Shown here one piece after another: positions 1 to 5,067 of a DNA stretch of 5,067 bases (the stretch's first letter is position 1; every line of letters begins with the position of its first letter). Under the pieces are notes generated by a model that did no database searches, had not been told where the DNA came from, and saw nothing but the letters and a program-made list of their open reading frames with translations. The stretch is from contig JACQHA010000106.1 of the NCBI GenBank assembly GCA_016199255.1, forward strand, positions 1 to 5,067, written 5' to 3'. Both the position numbers and the translations under genes were made by a program. Source of the stretch: Deinococcus sp. (lineage in GTDB: Bacteria; Deinococcota; Deinococci; JACQHA01).

Positions 1-193
1 CCCGGGGCGCGCCGGGCTCAAACACGCTGGCCGGCCCTCCAGAGAGAATCAGCCCCACCGGGTGGTGCTTGAGGATCTCTTCAACCGGCGTCGTGCCCGG
101 CAGCAGCAGGGAGTAGGCACCCAGCTCGCGCACCCTGCGGGCAATGAGCCGGTCGTACTGGCTGCCGTAGGTGAGGATCACCACTGGCCGCAT
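1..193 (-). CDS. guaA: GMP synthase (glutamine-hydrolysing), N-terminal part, cut by window edge
   Basis: GuaA converts XMP to GMP in the cytoplasm with ATP and glutamine, the last step of de novo guanine nucleotide synthesis. Only the first 64 residues are in the window. They match the start of the class I glutamine amidotransferase domain: the block [18 protein letters not shown] (residues 10-27) and SGGPASV (51-57) are typical of GuaA. The catalytic Cys, His and Glu and the ATP-pyrophosphatase domain lie beyond the edge. The ATG at 193 places the first beta strand where the family has it. The spacer before it has no good Shine-Dalgarno sequence (only AGG close to the ATG). The methyltransferase gene ends 42 bp upstream in the same frame, so translation may depend on coupling or leader reading. 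One oddity is that the usual Asp of the LDFGSQY block is Thr8 here (ILTYGSQY). Identification is firm from family knowledge. Confidence 0.9.
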   Translation of the reverse strand, partial: MRPVVILTYGSQYDRLIARRVRELGAYSLLLPGTTPVEEILKHHPVGLILSGGPASVFEPGAPR

Positions 194-235
194 GGACCTA
201 AGTGTAGCAGGGGGGAGGCAGCTACCAGGAATGGG

Positions 236-910
236 CTAGAGGCGGCTGGCCACCATGATCTCAGAGGGCACGCCACGCTGCACCAGGTAATGGCGCTGGA
301 GATGAGCGAACTGGCGGCGGCGCAGGTAGGGTGCCAGCGACAGCGGCCGGCAGCCGCCTACGGCCAAAGGCACCCGGCAATAGATAAAGGTCCACAGCCA
401 GGCGGTGAGCCGGGTGAAGGGACACTGCCCTGGGGTCAGCCCCGCCAGCACCACCCGGCCGCCGGGGCGCAGGATGCGCTGGAACTCCCCCAGCGCCTGG
501 ACGATCTCTTGCTGGGGCAAGAGGTCCAGGACATAGGTGCAGAAGACGCCATCAAAGGACTGGTCCACGAAGGGTAACTTGTCTGCTGCCCCCTCTATGA
601 CCCGGTAGCCGCTGTAGCCGCTGGCGGCCGCTCGCTGGTTGGTGAGGCGCACCATCTCCGGCGAGAGGTCTACCCCGTAGAGTTCCCCCTGGCCCTGGAG
701 GCGCTTAAGGATCTCCACAAAACACTGGCCGGTCCCCACGCCCACTTCCAGAAGACGCTGGCCTGGCCGGGGGTCAAAGAGTTTGAGAGCCAGGGCTTTG
801 GCCCGCGAGCTGTACCAGTCATCCAGCCAAGACACCTGGCAGCGGTGGTTGTAGTAGAGTCGCACTTCGTCGCGGCTGAGTCCAGCGTGATGTTTCTGAA
901 GCATGGTCAT
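236..910 (-). CDS. class I SAM-dependent methyltransferase (UbiE/Methyltransf_11-like)
   Basis: This is a predicted cytoplasmic, SAM-dependent methyltransferase of 224 residues with a Rossmann fold. Visible motifs are motif I LLEVGVGTG (53-61) for SAM binding, the acidic end of strand beta2 at D81 in YGVDLS, the GAADKLPF...SFDGVFC block (107-124), and the post-motif RILRPGGRVVLAG (145-157). The C-terminal CRPLSL (187-192) and GVPSEIMVASR (213-223) resemble small UbiE-like enzymes acting on quinones, lipids or other small molecules. The substrate cannot be told from sequence. The reading frame is open back to 1120, but those 70 extra codons translate the palindromic repeat at 986-1097 and are not family-like, so the start is placed at ATG 910. 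A GGGG tract lies 12 nt upstream. It sits better (6 nt) before an in-frame TTG at 916, and a second ATG lies at 904. guaA follows 42 bp downstream, suggesting an operon. Confidence 0.85.
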   Translation of the reverse strand: MTMLQKHHAGLSRDEVRLYYNHRCQVSWLDDWYSSRAKALALKLFDPRPGQRLLEVGVGTGQCFVEILKRLQGQGELYGVDLSPEMVRLTNQRAAASGYSGYRVIEGAADKLPFVDQSFDGVFCTYVLDLLPQQEIVQALGEFQRILRPGGRVVLAGLTPGQCPFTRLTAWLWTFIYCRVPLAVGGCRPLSLAPYLRRRQFAHLQRHYLVQRGVPSEIMVASRL

Positions 911-1134
911 AGCCAATCGTTGCCCCTTTTGTGCCTGCCTTCCGCTACAAGAGTACGGGGCGGACTGCCGGGGCGGTCTTGTGTGCCCCTCATCCCGACC
1001 TTCTCCCCCGCGGGGAGAGGAGTATTTGAAGAGGGAGGAAAACGAGTCTGGGTAGGTTTTCTCCCTCTCCCTGATAGGGAGAAGGCAGGGGTGAGGGTGT
1101 GTTATCGTGAAGCCCGGCAAAAAGGGAGGATGGC
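911..1134. other. divergent intergenic region between methyltransferase and xylB
   Basis: These 224 bp separate two divergently transcribed starts and should hold both promoters. Half of it is the palindromic repeat at 986-1097. I could not find a convincing sigma-70 -35/-10 pair for either direction. The xylB ribosome binding site (GGGAGGA, 1124-1130) is at the right end. An open frame running leftward through this stretch is the translated repeat, not a gene. Confidence 0.6.
986..1097. repeat. two-armed palindromic intergenic repeat (LTPALS-type, MITE/REP-like)
   Basis: The left arm (986-1020) and right arm (1063-1097) are inverted copies matching at 27 of 34 aligned positions, separated by 42 bp. 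Each arm also folds on itself: CTCCCC-CGC-GGGGAG at about 1003-1017 and CTCCCT-GAT-AGGGAG at about 1067-1081. The base change in one stem strand is matched by the complementary change in the other, so pairing is preserved. Translated leftward it gives the HPHPCLLPIRERE / SPRGGEGRDEGH type of peptide that often appears as spurious protein ends in many bacterial genomes. This supports membership of a known dispersed intergenic repeat family. The right arm ends 37 bp before the xylB start, so the xylB mRNA leader may carry it. Confidence 0.75.
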
Positions 1135-2670
1135 ATGGATCTAGTGGGCTTGGACATCGGCACCACTGGGGTAAAGGGCCTGCGGGTCAACCAGCGGGGG
1201 AAGGTGGTAGCCAGCGCCAGTAGCAGTTATCCCCTGTCTGCCCCCCGGCCGCTCTGGGCCGAGCAGGACCCTGAGGACTGGTGGCGCGCCACGGTGGAAG
1301 TGCTGCGCCAGCTGGGCGCTGGGGAAGTGGCGGGACTGGCGCTCTCCGGGCAGATGCACGGGCTGGTGCCCCTGGACGCCCGCCTCAGGGTGGTCCGGCC
1401 GGCGATTCTCTGGTGCGACCAGCGCACTGCTAGAGAGTGCCAGGAGATTACCAATACCATTGGTGAAGAGCGATTGTTGCAGCTAGCCGCCAACCCCGCC
1501 CTGGCAGGCTTCACCGCCCCCAAGGTGGTGTGGATGCGAAATAACGAACCGGAGCTCTACCGCAAGATCCGGCACGTGCTTTTGCCCAAGGACTATGTGC
1601 GCTACCGGCTCACTGGCGAGCTGGCCATAGATGCTTCAGATGCCGCCGGGACACTCTTGTTCAATGTCCAGTTGAGGAAATGGTCAGAGGAGATCTTGGA
1701 GGCCTTGGACATCGATCAGAGCTGGCTGCCGCCGGTGCTGGAGTCGCCCCAGATAGCCGGGAAGATTACCACGGCGGTGGCCCAGGCCACCGGTCTGCCA
1801 GAGGGAATGACCGTGGCTGCCGGCGGTGCCGACAACCCCTGTGCCGCTGTGGGCATCGGCGTCGTGCGGCGTGGGCTAGTATCCTCGTCCATTGGCACCA
1901 GTGGCACCCTGCTAGCGCACACTGACCAGCCGCTGATTGATCCCCAGGGGCGGGTACACACCTTCTGCCACAGCGTCCCGGGGTGCTGGTACTGCATGGG
2001 TGTCATGCTCTCCGCCGGCAACTCCCTGCGCTGGTACCGCGACACTTTCGCCGGCGCTGAACGTGAAGTGGCCGTCAACACCGGGAGAGACGTATACGAC
2101 CTGCTTGCCCAAGAGGCCGAGCAAGCACCGCCCGGCTGTGAGGGGCTGGTCTTCTTGCCTTACCTCATGGGGGAACGCACCCCCCACAAAGACAGCTATG
2201 CCCGGGGGGTGTGGTTTGGCCTCACCGGCAGGCATAGCCGGCCCCACCTAGTGCGCTCGGTACTGGAGGGTGTAGCGTTGGGCCTACGGGACTCATTGGA
2301 GATCCTGCATGGCATGGGCCTGGAAGTGCGCGAGATCCGGGTCATTGGCGGCGGCGCCCGGAGCCGGCTGTGGTGCCAGATCCAGAGCGATGTCTTTAAC
2401 CAGGAACTGGCAGTCCCCCAGGTGGACGAAGGACCGGCGTTTGGCGCGGCGCTCTTAGCCGGCGTGGCAGTGGGCCAGTACGCCACTGTAGAAGAGGCCT
2501 GCTCCGCCGCCGTGCGCATTAAAGAACGGGTACAGCCCAACTCCAAGCGAGTCAAGCTGTACAACCAGGTCTATGACCTTTACCGCTCCCTCTACCCCCG
2601 GCTAGCGGACCGGTTCAAGGTAGCGGCACAGTTCCCGTTAGCGGATGCACCTCCGGTGCGCCACCGATAA
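1135..2670 (+). CDS. xylB: xylulokinase
   Basis: XylB phosphorylates D-xylulose to xylulose 5-phosphate with ATP, feeding xylose into the pentose phosphate pathway in the cytoplasm. The 511-residue protein is a complete FGGY-family kinase. It has the ATP-phosphate motif DIGTTG (7-12), substrate motif SGQMHG (71-76), WCDQR (93-97), PKDYVRYRLTG (151-161), catalytic base D233 in GGADN, GTSGT (254-258), GERTP (346-350), and the adenosine-region IGGGARS (404-410). D233 has the same number as the E. coli XylB catalytic Asp. A GGGAGGA Shine-Dalgarno sequence lies 4 nt before ATG 1135. Length is slightly above usual (about 480-500). The last 11 residues (PLADAPPVRHR) and the TAA are encoded by the left arm of the palindrome at 2635-2835, so the tail is probably not native. 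No xylA, transporter or regulator is in the window. Another FGGY pentulose substrate is possible but less likely. Confidence 0.93.
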   Translation: MDLVGLDIGTTGVKGLRVNQRGKVVASASSSYPLSAPRPLWAEQDPEDWWRATVEVLRQLGAGEVAGLALSGQMHGLVPLDARLRVVRPAILWCDQRTARECQEITNTIGEERLLQLAANPALAGFTAPKVVWMRNNEPELYRKIRHVLLPKDYVRYRLTGELAIDASDAAGTLLFNVQLRKWSEEILEALDIDQSWLPPVLESPQIAGKITTAVAQATGLPEGMTVAAGGADNPCAAVGIGVVRRGLVSSSIGTSGTLLAHTDQPLIDPQGRVHTFCHSVPGCWYCMGVMLSAGNSLRWYRDTFAGAEREVAVNTGRDVYDLLAQEAEQAPPGCEGLVFLPYLMGERTPHKDSYARGVWFGLTGRHSRPHLVRSVLEGVALGLRDSLEILHGMGLEVREIRVIGGGARSRLWCQIQSDVFNQELAVPQVDEGPAFGAALLAGVAVGQYATVEEACSAAVRIKERVQPNSKRVKLYNQVYDLYRSLYPRLADRFKVAAQFPLADAPPVRHR

Positions 2671-2835
2671 ACTGATAGTAGAGGGTCCCGCTGAAGCAGC
2701 CGCCTGAGTGCCGGGTTATCAACGGAGTGTAGCTGGCCGGCCATCCGTTGGTGAACCTGCATCCAGCTAGTTGCTTCAGCGGGGCCACCCGCGATCAGTT
2801 TATCGGTGGCGCACCGGAGGTGCATCCGCTAACGG
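2635..2835. repeat. 201-bp near-complete palindrome (long hairpin or MITE-like element) between convergent genes
   Basis: Position i pairs with position 5470 minus i through the whole element, with no insertion or deletion. The outer arms 2635-2676 and 2794-2835 are perfect over 42 bp. Inner perfect blocks are 2687-2698/2772-2783 and 2720-2726/2744-2750. Over 92 pairs down to 2726/2744 I count 76 Watson-Crick, 7 G-T and 9 mismatches. The apical loop contains the 10-bp palindrome TGGCCGGCCA (2734-2743). Each arm also carries smaller hairpins such as GCACC-TCC-GGTGC (2647-2659). No transposase, clear target-site duplication or T-tract after either end is visible. The xylB TAA (2668-2670) and the FG-GAP gene TAG (2831-2829) both lie inside the arms. 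It may be a MITE-like insertion, a structured RNA or a bidirectional 3'-end structure. Confidence 0.85.
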
Positions 2836-4385
2836 CCCCCCGGCTCGATCACATGTATCCTCTGGTTCGCAGCCACGTAGCTCAGGACGCGCTCCCGGCC
2901 GCTGGGGAAGACGATGCGGATCTGATCCACCAGGCGGGCATCGCCTAACCCGAAGTGCACGCTGTAGTCACTGGCTGAGAAGGTGCTGCCGCCTGAGGTC
3001 ACCAGGCGCTGCTGGGTCACGCCGTTCGTCGTGAGATAGACCCTGGTGCCCACTGCGTCCCGGTTGGACACGGTGCCCTGGAAGGTGAGCATCAGGAAAT
3101 TCTCCGCCGGCACCTCATTGCGGTAGAGGAGTACCGGGGCGTCCCTGGTGGATACCAAGAGATCCAGCCGGCCGTCGCCGTCCAGGTCGCAAGCTTCGGC
3201 ACCACGGCTGCTGGTGACTTTCCGCACCCGCATGTCTGCCCCCACCTCGTCAAAGGTCCCTGCCTGGTTCTGGTGGAACAGCAAGTTGACCTGCACAAAG
3301 GCCCGCAGGGGGCCTATTACCGTGTGCCCGTTGGGTACAAATAGGTCTAATAGGCCGTCGTTGTCATAGTCGAACCACTGGGCGCCCCAGGAAACAAGGT
3401 CCTCGCCACTATTCTTGCCAGCCTTTACTCCCAGTTCCTCGCTCACCTCGCGGAAGGTGCCGTCTCCTTCATTGTGATAGAGCCAGTTGCGGCCAATGTC
3501 GGTGACAAACAGGTCCAGCCACCCGTCGTTGTCGTAATCCCCCACGGCGGCGCCCATGCTAAAGCGCAAGACATCCAATCCCAGCTCAACGACAATGTCG
3601 GTGAACTGTATCTCGCTGGTGTCCGGGTTCACCCCATCGTTGCGATAGAAGTTGTCATGCACCCCGCCATATACCCGGTCGTTGGCCACATAGAGGTCCT
3701 GGTCGCCGTCATTGTCATAGTCGAAGAAGTGTGCTGCCCAGGTGTGGCCGATGGAGTCCACGCCGGCGATGGGTGCCACGTTGGTGAAGGTGCCATCGCC
3801 GTTGTTGCGGTAGAGAAGATTGCGCACCGTGTCATCGTCAGGGCCTTCATCGGCCCGGGAGAAGTTCCCTACATAGAGGTCCAGCCAGCTGTCATTGTTG
3901 TAGTCACCTACAGTGGCGCTGGTGCCGTTGCCCGCGTCGTCTACGCCAGCACTGGCTCCAACCTCGGTGAAGACCCCGCCATCGTTACGCAGCAGCCGGT
4001 TGGGCCCAGTGTTGGTCACATAGAGGTCCAGATCCCCGTCATTGTCATAGTCAAAGAACACCGCGCCGTGGCTGGTGTCATCAGGCAGTGCCGCACCTAC
4101 TGCCGCCGCTACCTCAGTGAACTGGAAGTTGCCCAGGTTGCGGTACAACCGGTTGGCCCCATAGGTGTTGGGGAAGTAGAGGTCGAGCAGGCCATCTCGA
4201 TCATAGTCTCCCACTGCTACGCCAGCGCCGGCAAAGCCCACAGGTCCCTGTAAGGTGGGCAGGAATGGCCGGAAATCCACCCCGGCCTGTTCCGCTACGC
4301 TAACAAATGTCCCGCTGGACTGGGCCAGCGCTCCCACTGCTAGGGCAAGTGCTAGGATACCCAGGACGGCAACAGCTCTGCGCAT
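2829..4385 (-). CDS. exported FG-GAP/VCBS repeat protein with C-terminal ASPIC/UnbV domain (CRTAC1-like)
   Basis: This is a complete 518-residue protein. A signal peptide is clear: MRR, a hydrophobic core (4-18) and a likely signal peptidase I cut after ALA21. Seven DxDxDG-type calcium-loop repeats start at residues 60, 112, 161, 222, 283, 339 and 400 (for example DYDNDGDLDLYVTN), typical of a beta-propeller related to integrin alpha and CRTAC1. Loop 3 (DYNNDSWLD) lacks the usual Gly. Residues 428-514 match the ASPIC/UnbV domain, with NRDAVGTRVYL (441-451), SVHFGLGDA (475-483) and FPSGRE (493-498). The protein is expected outside the membrane, binding calcium and perhaps ligands or other proteins; no enzyme function can be assigned. 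ATG 4385 follows a strong GGAGGAGGAAAC site. Its stop codon TAG is inside the right arm of the 2635-2835 palindrome. It is divergent from the LecA-like gene. Confidence 0.9.
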   Translation of the reverse strand: MRRAVAVLGILALALAVGALAQSSGTFVSVAEQAGVDFRPFLPTLQGPVGFAGAGVAVGDYDRDGLLDLYFPNTYGANRLYRNLGNFQFTEVAAAVGAALPDDTSHGAVFFDYDNDGDLDLYVTNTGPNRLLRNDGGVFTEVGASAGVDDAGNGTSATVGDYNNDSWLDLYVGNFSRADEGPDDDTVRNLLYRNNGDGTFTNVAPIAGVDSIGHTWAAHFFDYDNDGDQDLYVANDRVYGGVHDNFYRNDGVNPDTSEIQFTDIVVELGLDVLRFSMGAAVGDYDNDGWLDLFVTDIGRNWLYHNEGDGTFREVSEELGVKAGKNSGEDLVSWGAQWFDYDNDGLLDLFVPNGHTVIGPLRAFVQVNLLFHQNQAGTFDEVGADMRVRKVTSSRGAEACDLDGDGRLDLLVSTRDAPVLLYRNEVPAENFLMLTFQGTVSNRDAVGTRVYLTTNGVTQQRLVTSGGSTFSASDYSVHFGLGDARLVDQIRIVFPSGRERVLSYVAANQRIHVIEPGGR

Positions 4386-4552
4386 GTTTCCTCCTCCATT
4401 AGGCTAATTTGAGCCGGAGGTGTTCCCAGCGTTGGGCCTCCGGGCTAGAAACTTGCGGTATGATTATATGTCGTAGCCAATACACCTGCAGGGGTGTGTG
4501 GCCTAAGGCGGAATCGCAAGGCTGATAGTGATGTCTATTAAGGAGTTCAGGT
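4386..4552. promoter_or_regulatory. divergent promoter region between FG-GAP and LecA-like genes
   Basis: The 167-bp gap is AT-richer near its middle. On the minus strand a perfect TATAAT lies at 4468-4463, 77 nt before the FG-GAP start, but the -35 at 17-bp spacing (CTGCAG) is poor. On the plus strand TATGAT at 4459-4464 overlaps it, also without a good -35. An inverted repeat ACACC-N6-GGTGT (4482-4497) sits just upstream of the minus-strand -10 and could bind a regulator. These calls rest on consensus matching by eye. Confidence 0.4.
4412..4446 (-). promoter_or_regulatory. stem-loop in the FG-GAP gene leader
   Basis: CCGGAGG (4414-4420) pairs with CCTCCGG (4437-4443). It extends outward by AG/CT after a one-base bulge and inward by CCCA (4425-4428) with TGGG (4433-4436) past a four-base bulge. 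If transcription starts at the TATAAT at 4468-4463, this structure would sit in the 5' leader 26 nt before ATG 4385 and upstream of the purine-rich ribosome binding site. It could affect mRNA stability or translation. There is no T-tract following, so it is not a classic terminator. Confidence 0.4.
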
Positions 4553-5067
4553 ATGACACAGGCCCGTTCCCCGAATGGTCTCAGGGCGCTGTTTGCCACG
4601 CCCCTTGGGGTAATCATCATGCTGCTGCTTATAGGGGTGGCTGACTACGGGCTGGCAAATGCTGTCCGCGCTTGGAAGACTTACGCCGATAAGCAGCGCT
4701 CCGAGCGTATCCGTGCCGAGGCAGGCTCGTTGCAGGTACAACCCATCAGCCTTGTTATCCCCGGCACGGCCGATGTGAACACTTCAGAACTGGGGACGCG
4801 GCTGTTCGCCGGGGCCACGGTAATCATCGCACCGGGGGCCATTGGAAACATCTTCACCGGCCCCCCTGACCAGGTCCGGCCTAACACCTCTGTCGGCCTG
4901 CTCGGGACCGAACATCCTGGCCTGCCCGCGCCGAGGGCACCGATGGGGGCGCTCATTGCTAAGTTCGAGGATGACCCGCCGGTGCTCGTTGGTGGAGCCA
5001 CCTGCCTGTTCACCGCGCCCAGGGATGGCCGCATTGTGTTTGGCATCAACGATGACAAACTGGACGA
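4553..5067 (+). CDS. membrane-anchored protein with LecA (PA-IL)-like domain, cut by window edge
   Basis: The frame is open from ATG 4553 to the window end (171 codons plus two bases). AAGGAG lies 7 nt before the ATG. Residues 12-30 form one hydrophobic segment after a basic N terminus (R5, R11), so the chain should be anchored with its body outside. A charged stretch (41-56, with KQRSERIRAE) may be a short helix. From about residue 65 the pattern IPGTADVNTSELGTRL, then TVIIAPGAIGNIFTGP, APMGALIAKF (128-137) and GRIVFGINDD (159-168) resembles the LecA-like fold. The fold includes the GALxxKI strand and the IxND turn, whose Asp in P. aeruginosa LecA (D100) binds calcium and galactose. D167 would be its equivalent, but the remaining ligands lie past the edge, so lectin activity is unproven. 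It is divergently arranged with the exported FG-GAP gene. Confidence 0.7.
   Translation, partial: MTQARSPNGLRALFATPLGVIIMLLLIGVADYGLANAVRAWKTYADKQRSERIRAEAGSLQVQPISLVIPGTADVNTSELGTRLFAGATVIIAPGAIGNIFTGPPDQVRPNTSVGLLGTEHPGLPAPRAPMGALIAKFEDDPPVLVGGATCLFTAPRDGRIVFGINDDKLD

Noticed and set aside
62..577. A 171-codon open frame on the plus strand
   Set aside because: It is antisense to guaA and the methyltransferase, both of which have clear family motifs. The high GC content explains the open frame.
911..1120. A 70-codon N-terminal extension of the methyltransferase frame
   Set aside because: It translates the palindromic repeat, has no match to the methyltransferase fold, and would span the region where the divergent promoters must lie.
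2635..2835. A classic rho-independent bidirectional terminator
   Set aside because: The stem is far longer than usual and neither end is followed by a T-tract. A role in 3'-end formation remains possible but is not the canonical type.
2635..2835. A CRISPR array or tRNA in the convergent gap
   Set aside because: There are no evenly spaced direct repeats, and the fold is one long hairpin with no cloverleaf or T-loop sequence.
2592..3034. Short open frames across the convergent gene junction on both strands
   Set aside because: They read through the palindrome arms and gene ends, lack ribosome sites, and share peptides only because the arms are inverted copies.
3474..4253. A 259-codon open frame on the plus strand
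   Set aside because: It lies fully antisense to the FG-GAP gene. Its long run comes from repeated GAC/TAT/AAT codons read backwards as Val/Ile-rich sequence, and it has no recognisable domain or ribosome site.

Overview
The window is high-GC bacterial DNA, probably from an environmental or metagenomic lineage. The gene set gives no firm taxon. The GuaA and XylB sequences, an exported FG-GAP/ASPIC protein and a widespread LTPALS-type palindromic repeat fit groups such as Chloroflexota or Bipolaricaulota, but that placement is a guess. No phage, IS transposase, CRISPR, tRNA or rRNA was seen.

Layout from left to right. (1) Minus strand, 1-193: the N-terminal 64 residues of GMP synthase GuaA, cut by the window edge. 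(2) Minus strand, 236-910: a class I SAM-dependent methyltransferase, 42 bp upstream of guaA and probably cotranscribed with it. (3) 911-1134: a divergent intergenic region holding a two-armed palindromic repeat (986-1097). (4) Plus strand, 1135-2670: a complete xylulokinase, XylB. (5) 2635-2835: a 201-bp, almost fully self-complementary element between two convergent genes. Its arms contain the stop codons of both genes. (6) Minus strand, 2829-4385: a secreted seven-repeat FG-GAP/VCBS protein with a C-terminal ASPIC/UnbV domain. (7) 4386-4552: a divergent intergenic region with candidate promoter boxes and a leader hairpin. (8) Plus strand, 4553 to the edge: a membrane-anchored protein with an extracytoplasmic LecA (PA-IL)-like domain, cut by the window edge.

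The genes do not form one pathway: purine synthesis, small-molecule or lipid methylation, pentose catabolism and two envelope or exported proteins sit side by side. The most unusual feature is the 2635-2835 palindrome. Its outer 42 bp match perfectly, and the remaining pairing stays in one register with no insertions or deletions almost to the centre. It supplies the last 11 codons and stop of xylB and the stop codon of the FG-GAP gene. It could be a MITE-like element, a structured RNA or a bidirectional 3'-end element. The second notable structure is the 986-1097 repeat upstream of xylB, whose two small hairpins differ by compensatory base changes.
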